A model generated the notes under the pieces. The model did no database searches. It was not told the origin of the DNA and saw nothing but the letters and a program-made list of their open reading frames with translations. A stretch of 64,000 bases of DNA from Cylindrodendrum hubeiense (lineage: Eukaryota; Ascomycota; Sordariomycetes; Hypocreales; Nectriaceae), in assembly GCA_014621425.1 (NCBI GenBank), contig JAANBB010000152.1, positions 17,655-81,654 on the forward strand. The letters are read 5' to 3'. The position numbers and the translations under genes are program-made. Positions 1-12,165 of the stretch are shown in pieces (position 1 is the first letter of the stretch; every line of letters begins with the position of its first letter).

Positions 1-1353
1 GGCCCGGCCCCACGATGTCTACGATGTCTACGATAGATACGATGGGACACGATGATGAGCAAATGGACACCATCTCATTACCGGGCACATTCGATCGATG
101 TTTCGACGGTTCTTGCTGACCTACAGGCCACATCTTTCAAAAAGGGGACGTCTTCCAGACTCTCTTCGGATTTCCCCAGCACCCATCCACCTGAGTTCAT
201 CACCCTGCAACCTCTCCCACACCCTTACTCTTCCCGCCACACCTCATTTCACCGTTCGCGCAGGAAAGTCGTCGCCCAAAACCATCCGTGGGTTAATACT
301 ACCTATGTAGCCGCTCTTCTCTGTGCATGGGCGTTTGGATTTTGCCAACGGCAATGCCCGTTCCGGCAGGAGCCCGAACACATCATCAGATGAGCCCCCT
401 GGCTGGCTATCCTGTGTTCCTACATTGTCCTGCACAGGATGCATCCGGTGCTGTGCATCATCGGTCGTCTGCTTTCTCGGGATCTAGACCGACAACGACG
501 CAATCCCGGGAAGGAAGGGGGGGGGCTGACGGGATGGCACGAGGCACGAGAGCGCACTCAACTCACTCTATGAACTTGGAGAGCGGCTGTCACATGCAAA
601 ATACAAAAAAGGCACCCTCCACCAGGAACACCTGTCAAGCGCTACCTACCTTGGTGATTGCACCTACTGTACATAGGAAGGTACTTTCCACACTCCATAA
701 GGTAGGCAGGTACCTAGGGAAGGTAGGTACGGAGCGCGGAGTACCCAAGACCCTAAATCAGGCATTTGCCCCGCAATCAATGCTGATCCACTGGTCAGGT
801 TTGGCGCGTCTGGGGCAAGAGGCGGCGGCCAGGTGTCTCCGCCATCACCCGTCGTCACCGTTGTCACGCTTCACATCTTCACCCGTGACTAAACGGCTTT
901 TCCCCAGCGGCCACACCCCTTCCAAGCCCCCCGACCAGATACGGCACCGACAGCCCGTGGTGCCTAATTACTATGTGCACACTGCACTGCAAGGAGTAGT
1001 TGTGCATCTGACCCACCGACTCTTTCTCCCCCGCAGCAAGTTGAGTCCTCAAGGGAGGTAGCTACCGACCTTGGTGCCGTCGCCTTACACGCCATGACTC
1101 CGGAGCCCAACCACCACCAACCATTGCATTCTCAATGTCATCCTGACAAGGATTCACGGCCATCTTCCGGATCCTCACAACCTCAGCCCTATGGGTTCAA
1201 CCCAGGAATCACACCCCGCGCGCCGTAGATCATGAGGCATGGTCGTTGTTCTTGGTATTCTATGTAATCAATTTGTCTATTACATAGCCAAACTCCTAGT
1301 CTATCCCGATGAAATAGGACGAATATACACATTACTATCGCCTTCCACTGTCG
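1..1353. other. Intergenic; no gene recognised
   Basis: This stretch lies beyond the stop codon of the Mcd4 gene and runs to the window edge. It starts with imperfect tandem copies of a TACGATGTC-like unit (about 12-58). Near 701-730 it carries overlapping GGTAGG/TACCTAGG words that recur between genes elsewhere in the window. Open frames occur, one of 244 codons at 327-1061, but their composition is low-complexity and resembles no family I know. No RNA gene is evident. Confidence 0.5.
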
Positions 1354-4300
1354 TCACAGACCACTAGTCTTCTTTGCCGCCTTGCCATTGGCCTTGGCTG
1401 CGACAGGTTCAGCCACTGGCCCTCCATTGGTCTTTTTTTCTTTATGTATATCTTGTACCTCGATACCGGCGATGAAGAAGGAACTCACCACCTCCAGAGC
1501 CGCAACGAAGACGCATAGCAAGCTAGCAATGGCGAAGTGACTGATGGTGGACCCAATCTCGAGCCATGAACCCTCGTCCTTAACCACCCAAAAGAAGTAC
1601 AGTGTCAAAATGTCAGTCTCCGCTAAAACCACCATGAACAATGCCGACGGCGCTACTCCTAGCAACTTGTTCAGCACTCCCAGGTTCGCTGAGATGAGCG
1701 CAAACGGAATCATCAACTTCAAGATAAGGAGCGCTCCTTGTGAAAAAGGGTCAAAGACGGGGATCAACCGGGTAACACTGTCCAGGCTGAACGACGATAT
1801 CGATGCCACGTTGCCAGTGCTGAAAAAGGCCGACTGGAGAAGCACCAGGAAAAAGAGGGCCACACGCGCGTCCGACAGTTGGAGTGGTCGGAACGTCCCT
1901 GGCTCACCTTTCACTTCCCTTGTCTGCGTAGCCGCAACGCTGTACTCAAGACGCACCCACGTCAGGAGCGTAATGCTGAATGCGACGTAGAAGAGACCTT
2001 CGTACGAGATGGTCAAAATGACAAAGGTGGGAGCGCAGGTCAGGAAAATGACCACCAGGCGATGCATATAGTGCTTGTTGGGTTGCAGTCGATACATCAC
2101 CGGCATCAGCAGCGAAACAACTATTGCTTTTGTCAGTCGCTTTCACCACTACGTTGGCATAGCTCATCTTACCTAGGATGATCCATCCTACAATCTGATT
2201 GCCAGGCGGCAACCCTTGCTTAGCCTGAAGCGACATGATACTGCTATGGGTAACCAATATCGAGAGGAGGGTCAGCCCGATCTTATCATCCTCGATGTTA
2301 GTCATCTTTCATTTATATGTGCTTAGCGGGATAGCCTTACCTGTGCACCTAGAAGGGTTCTGCTGGTATGAAGGCGATCCTTCTTTGTCTTGGGCGACGA
2401 AAAGTCGGACAGCGCATAGTCTTCAAACATCAAGTACGAAAGGCCAATAATGACCATCAAGACGCCGCCGACCAAACTTGTCTTGTTAGTTGTTATTTGA
2501 GGAAGCAAGCGCTAGTGTTTGACATACATTAGAGGGATGCTCTCAACCTTCATCGCAGGGAGAAGTGTGAAAGAGCTCATCGCAAGGCAAGAGACAAGCC
2601 AAGTTAGGCTTAGGAGTAGATGCGATCGAAGGAAGGAGATTCCGTTAAGCATGGGCCAGAATGCGCCTAGGATATACAAGCCAGTCAAAACCTCGCGGTG
2701 GATGTATCCAATTGCCTATGTTGAATTAGTGCGGGAGACAGACAAGTTGTTATTCAGGGGTCCTACCAAAGATTGAATCACGCCAACATAGAGAATGATA
2801 TTGATGACAAGAGTCACCACTGCGCCTCCGGACTGGATGTGTCCAAAAAGAGCCTTTCGGCCCTGGGCGAGGGTACCACTGCGGGCATATACTTCTTCCC
2901 AGAACATAGTGGGGAAGAAGGCATAAGCGTAGTATTGCGGGGGCGATTTGGAGATGATGAAGGAGGCGTAGAGAGCGACGAGCACGGAGGAAAAGAAGAC
3001 GACTCCTAGGACGGTGCGGCGGGGAGGGATGCTTTCCTGGACAACATATAGGTTGAGGACAGTGGTCACGGCATATGCCATCCAGCCGAGGTAGCCAACG
3101 GTGATCAGGGCCCTCAAGAACAACCAGTCGTAAGTCTGAAGATATCGGAGCCCTTGCAATCCAATTACGATCAGAGCATCAGACTCTTCAATGGCCTCCT
3201 CATAGCGACCCGAGTCCACCAAAGTACGGATGTGCGCAATGTGTTGCTCTGAAGTGAGGGCATGTTCACTCAGGGGCTCATACGGCCTGTATCGGAGCTC
3301 CGTGGCCTTCTTATTCTCTTCTTTGACGCGATACATTTCAAGAATGACCTGGGCGTTCACCAACGATGCTTCGGCCTTCTCCCGGATATCCGCGGAGAGG
3401 AAAGTCAGTGGGAGCTGGCCAACACAGTTGGCGGGGAACTCGGTGCCCACTAGGTACGCCATGAGGGCAGCAATATCGGCCTGGGACACATCATGCCTTC
3501 GGATGTGATCCAAACCCCAGTCTGAGGAGTATTCGTCGTGGCCGGGGGCAATGGAGCCGGTATGCAGCTCGGGGGCTGCGACGCCGGAACCCCAGGAAAT
3601 GAGCGGGGTCCTGGTGTTATCGGGATGGCCGTCACCGTGACTGCCCCAATCGCTCATGCCGTGGTCGGCGGTGAAGACGAAGGCGGTGCGGTCGTCGGAA
3701 TAGAACTTCTGGATGAGCTCCGTCACCTCCTTTACACCCTGATCCACCACTTTGATGTTGTGCAGGTACTCCTTGGAGTAAGGTCGGTAGGAGTGGCCGG
3801 TTGTGTCGAGGCCCAGGAGATGAAGGAAGAAGACAATCTTGTCCTGGCGCAGAGCAGCGTTGAGGGTTGCGTTGGTGGCGGCCTCGGCGAAGAGCTCCTT
3901 GACATGGTCGAAGACCCAGTAATCCAGATGGGTAGCGTCCTTGGAGAAGTCCTCGAACTCGGAGTCATACATGAAGGCGTCGACTCGACCGGGGACGGCG
4001 CCGTGCTCGAACATGGGCAAGATGTCTGGACTACCCCAGCTCCAGGTATGCCGGCTGCGGTTGAAGACACTGTCAAAGTTGACCGGGTTGAGCTTCCAGC
4101 CCGTGGCGACGGCCGAGACATCCTCATAGAGGCCAGCGATGAGGGCGACATGCCCGGGCCGCGATTCGGTGGGGACACGGGTGTGAGAGACGCCAAAGGT
4201 TCCGTGTTCAAGAATTCGGGAGCGGAGATAGGGTGCGAGCGGACGAGGGACAAGGTCTTCATCGGACTCGGGGTATGGTTCGGGAAAGGATTGGAAGGCC

Positions 4301-4564
4301 TTGTCGGCACGGAGTCCGTCGCCTGGAGGCGCAAAAAGTGATCAGCGAAGAGGTCGACCAGAGTACCTGGAACTAGAGGGCATTACCAACGAAGAGGACT
4401 AATCGGTCTGCAGGTGCCTTGGCAGCTTCGGGGCGTTGAACACCAAATAGTTGCATGCCAGAGACGATGGGACTGACAAAGTAAATGTCGAATATGGAGA
4501 AGAGATAGACCAGGTGGAAGACGACAGCAACGGCTAGGAAGCCGAAGCGATTAAAGCCGGCCAT
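1354..4564 (-). CDS. mcd4: GPI ethanolamine phosphate transferase 1 (Mcd4/PIG-N)
   Basis: Adds phosphoethanolamine to the first mannose of GPI precursors in the ER membrane. Six exons on the minus strand: 4564-4387, 4322-2767, 2715-2528, 2476-2341, 2281-2173, 2120-1354; they join in frame to 977 residues, usual for the family. Residues 7-25 form a signal-anchor helix. The lumenal catalytic domain of the alkaline-phosphatase superfamily follows, with FVGDGLRADKAF around residue 60 (rebuilt across intron 1), SRPGHVALIAG, LDTTGHSYRPY and a metal-binding TADHGMSDWGSHGDGH. The C-terminal half is hydrophobic with many membrane segments and ends in a Lys/Ala-rich tail (GKAAKKTSGL). The start is the ATG before AGFNRFGF, just ahead of the anchor helix. 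A second GPI enzyme, Bst1, lies 14 kb away, but unrelated genes intervene. Confidence 0.95.
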
Positions 4565-5648
4565 GGCGGCTTATAGTAACGAGACTAGTTTGGCAGGTTG
4601 ATGATGCCTGGAAGGGGCCTGGACGGGTGTCGTCGCAAAGAGAGCGAGGAGACGAGGATGGAAGGAGAGTGGGTGGATGTAAGTCGGGGGAGGGGGGGGG
4701 GGTTATCGAATTGGTGGAGAAGAGGCTGCCACACAAAAATCAGGGGACAAGGCACATGTCCATTGTGCAGTAACAGGCAGCTCAGGAGATGTGAAATAGC
4801 TGGGTGAGCTGGGAAGAAAATCGCAGCCCGTTGTGTGTGCAAGGGAGGCGATGCGACCGAGCACGAGGGCGAAGGCGTACTATGTGTATTATGTGGTATT
4901 AGTATGGAGGGAAAACCGTGGCCAAAAGTTAATGGGCTTTGCTACCAGCTAGGCGCGGTGTCCAGTCGCGGTGTCCAGTCGCGTCCGAAGCCTTACGTAC
5001 TTCGTACTGTACCTGCAGGCAGCCCATGCTCCGATGCTACAGCACAGCCGATGCGCTAGGGGACCTGGCTGGCGGCGCTAACTCCCCTGTCGCAGCGCGT
5101 TGACACGTGGTTGGCCGCCCCTGGGCCTCTGAATCGCGGCCTGTGGGAGGAATTAGGAGGAATCCGCCATGGGCGATCAGTCTAGCCCACACGTGGAGGC
5201 ATGAGTGCCTTGAGGACACCCGCTGTCAAAGTCTTTTGTAACTGCAAATGAGGGCATCGATGTGTGTAGATATAAAATGCCACTATCTCTCCCCCTCGGC
5301 CATCTGTAAATGATGATCCACATCACCCATTACTTCAACACCTCTCTCCTTGCAAATGTTGGCACTGTTCCAAATAGCAAGAACCCGGACGGCCTGGCTA
5401 TACAACCCTGATGAGTGCCATGTCTTGGGTCGCAGCCACTAACTGAGGCGCAATGCCAACATCGCCATGGAGCAGAATATCTCATTGAATCCTTAGAATC
5501 TCTCCAACCACGTCTCCCTATGAGGCCCGAGGAGGCCCGAGACCCGAGACTCGTAACCAAGTCAACACAAACTCCAGGGGTATCAGTCCGAACCAAAAAC
5601 ATGATAATACGCCTGCTGCATCCGCACAAAGTCCCTATCCCTTCTCGG
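4565..5648. other. Intergenic: Mcd4 upstream region and Csm1 3' side
   Basis: Holds the Mcd4 promoter and, at its right end, the 3' flank of the monopolin gene. It contains a pyrimidine-rich run on the minus strand just upstream of Mcd4 (about 4680-4710) and two perfect 13-base tandem copies, CGCGGTGTCCAGT, at 4954-4979. I see no coding sequence or RNA gene that I can support. Confidence 0.5.
4954..4979. repeat. Tandem duplication of a 13-mer
   Basis: Two adjacent perfect copies of CGCGGTGTCCAGT, followed by a partial third (CGCG). It lies about 390 bases upstream of the Mcd4 start codon. No function is implied. Confidence 0.8.
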
Positions 5649-7182
5649 TTACTCGGGTCGCTCTGTCAAGTACTTCATCACCCGCGCGTAGAACCGGGAC
5701 GCCTGGTGGCGCGGGAATGTAATCTCCCCGCCTAGATACTCCGGTAGCATGTCCATCAATTCTCCATCGCGGTCGGGGTTTAGCTGAGGTCGGTAGGTAA
5801 ATTGTACCTCTTCGTAACTGTCCGCCTGATCGGCATTTTCGATGGCTAGCTTGAAATGGAGAGCTACACAACATGTTAGGATGATATTGACCGATGAGCT
5901 CATACGGTATAGACTTACTGCCGTTCCGTCCAGTCTGAATGCAGTCAAAGACATCCTCTGTCTCTTCCTGCCTCATACCACGTAGGATGAGGTCTGTTAG
6001 ATCCCCATACAAGCCCTCCTTGGCTTGCGCGACCTGGTTCGCTGCATGAGCCGCCTCAGCCAAGGCGGTGCGACTTCCTGCTGCACCGGTCTTCAACGCA
6101 CTGCCAGGGATTCTGGCATTGGCTTCTCCGGCGCGGAAAGCGGCTAGCTTCGTCGATATCGTCTTGGTTTCGGACCGAGCAGTAGCCAGAGACCCATTGA
6201 GCGTCTCTACGGTACGTTCTAGACTCTCCACCTTGGCGTCGCTGGCTTCGAGCTCCTTCTTTAATTCGTCCACTTGTTTCGTTAGACTCGTCTGCACTGC
6301 AAGCTCTTGTTTGAGTTCAGCAATCAGCTTGTTCGCGGCTGCTGGAGGTTAGCGGTGTGGACTATTCGCCATGGCTCACAGGCTCTTACCAGCGGTTCGC
6401 TCCTCAGCTTGTTTTCGTAGGTGGTCAAAATTGCGTTCGGCTTCCTTGACGCCAACTTCTCGGAGATCTCGGTGGCGCATCTCGAGGCTGTCATACTTCT
6501 TCGTAAGGTCTCCTAGCCGCCTCCGAAGCGACACATCACTCGCATCATACCCAACCACATCTTCAAGCGGATCTCGGGCTGGGATCGATTCTGCATTGAT
6601 CTGGTCGTGGGCTGGAACATCAATATCCATTGTGTCCTCGGGCTCCTCCTGTTGGGTTTCTGGTATCTCCTCGGGGGGTGTCGCAGCCTGACGCAATCGT
6701 GGACGGCCCCGTGGTCTAGTCGCACTCGGCGGGACGCTTCCTGGCGCTTTGATGACGGCGTTTACTTTCACAGCGCTTCCAACGGCTCTGGGTCGGCCGC
6801 GAGTCGGCTTCGCGCGAGAGGCTGGCACGCTTGTTGTTTCCGCGACATCCTCGAGATCGAGTGTATCCTCTTGAGCCTGTGCCTCTGCCTGTCGCGCCGT
6901 GCGTGACGTGGTGGAATTGGGTTTGCCTGTTTGGGCCTCTTTCTGTGCTGTCGCTGTTGTCGTTGCGGTCGTCTTTCCTCTGGGTCGACCTGTCGATCGC
7001 GGAGCTGGCTTCGTAACTTTACTCGCGCTGGGCGGGCGGCCGCGGGGCTTTTTGGTGGTGCTTATTGGTTGTCGTTGGTTGCGCGCGGCTTGAATATCGG
7101 AGACGTCGAAGTCATCGAAGTCGGGCTCTGAGTCGGACCCTACGAGCCCTGCGAGAGGCGCTATCGCTTTTGCGCGTGGCAT
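5649..7182 (-). CDS. Monopolin subunit Csm1/Pcs1-like with AT-hook N-terminus
   Basis: Kinetochore/nucleolar cohesion factor: Csm1/Pcs1 proteins dimerise through a coiled coil and bind kinetochore and cohibin partners with a C-terminal RWD-like head. Exons 7182-6390, 6341-5919 and 5863-5649 join in frame to 476 residues. The first ~200 residues are basic and disordered, with four GRP-type AT-hook cores (PRGRPPSASK, STGRPRGKT, TRGRPRAVG, RPRGRPRLR). Residues ~235-340 form a heptad-rich coiled coil (RRRLGDLTKKYDSLEMRHRDL and onwards). The C-terminal Csm1 domain begins near EDVFDCIQTGRNG and includes EEVQFTYRPQL, LPEYLGGEITFPRHQASRFY and a final KYLTERPE. The start at MPRAKAIAPL is the natural ATG. 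An in-frame extension upstream is low-complexity. Head-to-head with Msp1 across 576 bases. Confidence 0.88.
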
Positions 7183-7758
7183 TTGCGTGTTTCGAGGAGT
7201 TGGGCGTGATCGGGGCGATGACGGGCGCAATGGGACTAGCAGTGGCGAATGCGATATCGGAATTCGAACCGGACCAATTGCGCAGATTTCCGTTGCTGAA
7301 TAGGTGAACAGGCGAATAGGTGAATAGATGCAATTTCTCGTCGCGGGGATGGTGAAGGCGAGCGCGGTGAGGGGAGTAAACGAGGGTGGGGAGGTTATCC
7401 GTGTTTTGCCCGGCCTCGAACTTTCAATGTAAACAAAGTCCGGCGCATCGGGACGGGCGAGTCGGCGCCCGCGTGGCCGATGTGGTCCGTGCGCGACGTG
7501 GCGGCCAAGGTTTCGCCTTGGACGATTAGGGGCGGAACGCATAAAGCGAAGTGCCTGATGAGATAAACCGACACGCATGTGCCAATCAATTGCGGCTGCA
7601 ACGCGATCACGGTCCATCGGCTGATCCTAGCACATGTTCTCGCATCTTGCATTGCTTGCATCTCCTGCTGTCCAAGACACGCAGCATAGTCGACGTCTCC
7701 CCCGTACAACTCACCAGCGTTTTCTTCCTCGTTACTTCTATCGGCGCAGTGCCACCCC
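7183..7758. promoter_or_regulatory. Shared divergent promoter, Csm1 / Msp1
   Basis: The 576 bases between two divergent start codons. No protein family is recognisable and no clear consensus element was identified, so calling it a shared promoter rests on gene layout alone. Confidence 0.5.
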
Positions 7759-9218
7759 ATGAGCGACAAGTCAACCCCGTGGCTGCGCTGGATCCTTGGG
7801 ATGGGGGAACGACGCAAGCTTGGCGATGTCGCCATGGACCTCCTGCTCTTTGCCGGCATGGTGAGAGCGCCAGGTCTCTCAATCATGCAATCCACATGCT
7901 GACGCTTCCTTGCCAGATGACTGCCGGTCTCTACGTCGCGCGAACCTTCCTTAACCCAATCCTTAGCAACCTCGCCGACCCAGACAAGGAGAAGCACGAA
8001 CAAGCGAGACGCCAGGCCAAGGCCCACCTTGAGCGCCTCAACCGACAACGCCAAGTCGACGATGACGATGTCGACGATGACAGCAGTTCAAGGAGAGGAG
8101 CCCGAGTGGAAGAGCTAGTTCTCAACGAATACGAAAACCTGGTGGCGTTAGAAATGGTTCCTCCTCAGGACATTTCCGTCGGATTTGATGGTGAGTCGCA
8201 CCAATGCCAACACGGCTTTCCCAGGCTGGAGATGCCTCCGGGATTACATATCACTGACTGACATGTCATTGGGCCTACACAGATATTGGCGGCCTGGATA
8301 CCATCATCGAAGAACTCAAGGAGTCCGTCATCTACCCTCTCACGATGCCACATCTCTACTCGCACGCCGCGCCCCTGCTCTCGGCACCTTCCGGAGTGCT
8401 GCTATATGGGCCGCCTGGATGTGGCAAGACGATGCTGGCCAAGGCCGTCGCTCATGAGAGTGGGGCTTCCTTCATCAACCTACACATTTCGACCTTGACG
8501 GAGAAGTGGTATGGCGATTCCAACAAGATCGTTCGAGCTGTCTTCTCGCTGGCCCGTAAGATGCAACCCGCCATCATCTTCATTGATGAGATTGACGCCG
8601 TTCTTGGGACCCGAAGGAGTGGTGAGCACGAGGCCAGCGGCATGGTCAAGGCTGAGTACGCGTTTAGGTGTTGGGTGATGTTGTGTACTTGAGCTAATCT
8701 CGAGCAGGTTCATGACCCTGTGGGACGGACTGACATCGTCAAACTCTTCTGGCCTGCCTGCCCGAATCATGGTTCTGGGAGCCACCAACCGAATTCACGA
8801 CATTGACGAGGCCATCCTCCGCCGCATGCCCAAGAAGTTCCCCGTGCCGCTACCCGGCAAGGAGCAGCGTCGCCGCATACTACAGCTCATCCTGCAGGAT
8901 ACGAAGACAGACCCCAGGCACTTTAACCTGGACTACGTATCCAAGATCACGGCAGGTCTCTCAGGCAGCGACATCAAGGAGGCATGCCGAGACGCAGCCA
9001 TGGTCCCGGTCCGAGAGTACATGAGACAGCACCGACAAAATGGTGGGGCAATGTCGGCGGTGGACCCGACGCAGTTCCGGGGTATCAGGAGCGACGACTT
9101 CTTGGGCCGGGAGGGCGGACAGATCAAGGCGAATGTGACGACAACGTCCCGGCGGTCAGGAGGCGAGACCACAGAGTACGAGGACGTGGATGAGCTGGTG
9201 GTCGAGGATCAGGATTAG
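7759..9218 (+). CDS. msp1: Msp1/ATAD1 membrane AAA ATPase
   Basis: Extracts mislocalised tail-anchored proteins and stuck precursors from the mitochondrial outer membrane (also peroxisomes in characterised species). Exons 7759-7860, 7917-8190, 8283-8655 and 8708-9218 give 419 residues, close to the family norm. The single N-terminal membrane helix is rebuilt across intron 1 ([12 protein letters not shown] joined to [11 protein letters not shown]). An acidic linker [11 protein letters not shown] follows. The AAA domain has [14 protein letters not shown], Walker A GPPGCGKT with Lys174, pore loop KWYGDSNK, Walker [13 protein letters not shown] and sensor/arginine region [21 protein letters not shown]. 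Sensor-2 reads [15 protein letters not shown]. The tail is acidic ([14 protein letters not shown]). The start gives a short pre-anchor segment typical of the family. Confidence 0.95.
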
Positions 9219-10187
9219 GAGTCAGCAAGCGATTTGTTGAATAGAGAAAGCAACCCCGGGCATGGCATCACCGCTCCGCCGTCCAATCGGCAAACTAATG
9301 ATTTTGTTTTTGAGGGGTTGTCTCAGACCCTCCAGGCGCGAGCTGTGCTATACTGTACGGACAGCACTGTCTTGGCCATCTCATCCTTCGCACGAGACCT
9401 CTGGCTTAGCTTGGGTTTGGCCTAGGTTTGGCTTAGAAGCTTAGCAAACTAATGTCCGACAATTGCTTAACACAGTATGACCAACGTTTTGAGGACGGCA
9501 CCGGCGAGAATGGTCATCAATCGGTGCGGGATCACGTCATTTGCCATACCCCACCGAATTTTCTGGGGTCATGGTAGCGGGGTACCTTGCTTTGCGCGTG
9601 AGAGACAGTGGGACCCAAAGTACCCCGGCATCACACCTCGATCTCCGTACATCGGGCGGATGACCCAACTGAATGGCGGTGGACGGGTGGCGGCTCAGCG
9701 TCACCGACAGTGGGGTTTGCTGCGCTGCAACAGCGCTGCGAGGCCCTGCAACAACGCCGCGGTCCGCTGCAAGGGGAATGCTGGGAACCACTGAACGACG
9801 CCTGGATAAAAATCCTCAGACCGCCGATGAGCGGGCGTGACTCCCGACTCCCGACTCCCGTCCCTCCCCCCGGACTCTGACTCGTTTGCCTTTCCTCGAT
9901 AACCACCACCACCACCACCACCATCTGTTCACTCTTCCTTCATCTTCATATCTGCATTCGCATTCTTCTCAGACTGTTGGGATTGGGCTCTGTGGCTTCG
10001 TCTTGCCTCTGATCCCACACTCAATTGCTCTTTCATACTTGCCTTGTCCCACATTCCGCTCCTCCCCCACCAGTCACTGATCGCCGCGCCGCGGGGCTGC
10101 TCTTCGACTCTTCACAACTTACGATATCCTATTTCCAACTCCAAAACCTCCTTTTTACTCCCCCGTCGCCCTGTCACATATTTAACC
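9219..10187. other. Intergenic: cystathionine beta-lyase upstream region
   Basis: Likely promoter and 5' untranslated region of the downstream lyase gene. It contains a (CAC)n microsatellite at 9902-9923 and long pyrimidine-rich stretches up to the start codon, as is usual in fungal leaders. At 9720-9775 there is an irregular run of CTGCAA/GCTGCG words. No gene is supported here. Confidence 0.5.
9902..9923 (+). repeat. (CAC)n microsatellite
   Basis: About seven trinucleotide units of CCA/CAC, in the likely 5' leader of the cystathionine beta-lyase gene. Confidence 0.85.
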
Positions 10188-11581
10188 ATGTCGGCTCCAA
10201 CTTCCAATGCGCCGAGCGAAAAGTCCAGCAACCCGCTGAAACGAGTCGACCTCGACGGACACGATCTTCCCCCTTCTCCCGCCCCCTCCAGCCCACGCAA
10301 TGGCCGCCGGAGATATGCCTTGGCCACTGAGTTAGTCTACACCGACAGCAAGGACCAATATGGCGCCTCCAGCATCCCCATCTACCAGTCTGCCACTTTC
10401 AAGCAGTCCTCGGCCAACGGCGGCCAGCAGGAATACGACTACACCCGGTCTGGCAACCCCACCCGCACTCATCTCGAGCGTCATGTGGCCAAGATCATGA
10501 ATGCCTCGCGCGCTCTGGCCGTGAGCTCCGGTATGGGCGCCCTCGATGTCATCACTCGTCTTCTCCGGCCCGGCGATGAGGTCATCACCGGCGACGACTT
10601 GTACGGAGGTAGCCATCGTCTCCTCACCTACCTAGCCGCCAACCAGGACATTGTTGTCCACCATGTCGACACCACCGCCGTTGAGGCCGTGCAGGCGCGC
10701 GTCTCAGAAAAGACAGCCATGGTGCTGCTGGAAACTCCTACCAATCCCTTGATCAAGATAGTCGACATCCCCTCCATCGCACGTCTTGTTCACGAGGCGA
10801 ACCCCAAGGCGCTTGTCGTCGTCGACAACACTATGCTTTCGCCTATGCTCGCGAACCCCCTCGACATGGGCGCCGATATTGTTTACGAGTCCGGCACGAA
10901 GTACCTCTCAGGCCACCACGATATCATGGCCGGTGTCATGGCCTGCAACGATTCCTCCGTGGCTGACAGACTCTTCTTTGTCATCAACTCTACGGGTTGT
11001 GGACTTTCCCCCAACGACTCCTTCCTCCTCATGAGAGGTATCAAGACGCTCGCGATCCGTATGGAGAAGCAGCAGGCAAGCGCACAGGCAATTGCCGAGT
11101 TCCTCGAATCCAAGGGCNTTCCGGGTCCCGATTCCCTGGCCCTCAAGTCCCATCCCCAATACGACCTACATTGGTCTATGGCTCGTGGCGCCGGCGCGGT
11201 ACTTTCGTTTGAGACTGGCGATAGTGCTGTCTCTGAGCGCATTGTGGAGGCTGCCCGACTCTGGGCAATCAGCGTCAGCTTCGGATGTGTCAACAGCTTG
11301 ATTAGCATGCCATGCCAGATGAGCCATGCCAGCATCGATGCCAAGACACGGAGGGAGCGACAGATGCCCGAGGACATTATCCGTCTTTGCGTTGGAATTG
11401 AAGATGTGAATGATCTCATTGAGGACCTCTCGCGCGCAGTAAGTCTGACCATGCCATGTAGCGAAACATTTACTAACTATTCTTTCAGCTTGTCCAAGCC
11501 GGTGCCGTGACTGTGACTCTGGATGGCTTCCACGCCACAGGGGCAGCCAAGGAGTTGGGAGAAAAGCCTTTGACCGTCTAA
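10188..11581 (+). CDS. Cystathionine beta-lyase (PLP enzyme, methionine synthesis)
   Basis: Cleaves cystathionine to homocysteine, pyruvate and ammonia; cytosolic trans-sulfuration toward methionine. Exons 10188-11438 and 11489-11581 give 447 residues. It belongs to the Cys/Met-metabolism PLP family: SSGMGALDVITRLLRPGDEV, YGGSHRLL, LLETPTNPL and DNTMLSPMLANPLDMGADIV. The PLP lysine is Lys238 in ESGTKYLSGHHDIMAG. This last motif (SGHHD.MAG) is that of fungal beta-lyases (metG/Str3 type); gamma-lyases usually read NGHSD, so I prefer beta-lyase. The start ATGTCGGCTCC is preferred because upstream in-frame sequence is leader-like. An undetermined base (n) at 11118 leaves residue 311 unknown but does not break the frame. 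Confidence 0.88.
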
Positions 11582-11838
11582 GTTGTGGCTCAGCAGCATA
11601 TGGCTAGCATTCTAACTATCGGACTTTGATTCCTGGATTGAGGCCTATTAGACCTTCAGTCAACATTCCTATATTCCACACGACGGTATTCGCCTTGCCG
11701 AATGCAGGCGGCCGTGGCTGACGCGTAAGTTTGATCCCACAAGGGGAAGACATGGCGGCAGTGAGAAAAGGCCGATGTATCGCACAGTTGGCGATTTCGA
11801 AACCCTGTAACATCATCTGCACCTGGCGTTGGCGAACA

Positions 11839-12165
11839 TTATGGAGTTGGACTCTTTGTGGGTGACCTGTGATACGTTGGAGATGGACCCTAAAATACGA
11901 AAAGCAGGAGGACATACAATGCGTTGTTGTGCTGGTGGAGAAGCTCATTGATAGTCAAGTGTTGTCGCCTCGACTCGTGAGCCCACGCCACGAGCATCGG
12001 AGCATGAGCTTTTGCCTTTGAGGCAGGGGCTGTTGGTATGTCCTGGGATGATTTCCCGGGTGGCGGAGAGTTCCTGCTCGAGGAGTGCTTGGGCGCTAAA
12101 TCTCTGGACATCTGGGTCCCGTACTTGTTGATCGCGGAGTTGTTAATTTCGATTTCGCGTGGCAT
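11839..12165 (-). CDS. Small predicted protein, unknown function (91 aa)
   Basis: I do not recognise this protein. A frame opens at 12165 (MPREIEINNSAINKYG) and runs to a GTATGT donor at 11917. Joining it to an acceptor at 11867 removes 51 bases and ends the protein in NNALSPTKSPTP, for 91 residues. The middle is Ser/Pro/Lys-rich (KHSSSRNSPPPGKSS). The C-terminal third, VAWAHESRRQHLTINELLHQ, could form an amphipathic helix. No signal peptide or membrane segment is seen. The good splice consensus and sensible composition favour a real gene, but the model is unproven. It is convergent with the lyase gene, 257 bases away. Confidence 0.4.

Noticed and set aside
327..1061. 244-codon plus-strand open frame at the window start
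   Set aside because: Composition is Arg/Ser/Pro/His-rich and low-complexity, it resembles no family, and it overlaps TACCTAGG-type intergenic words.
3538..4341. Long plus-strand frame opposite Mcd4
   Set aside because: It is antisense to well-conserved Mcd4 motifs; Gly/Val/Glu-rich composition is that of a shadow frame.
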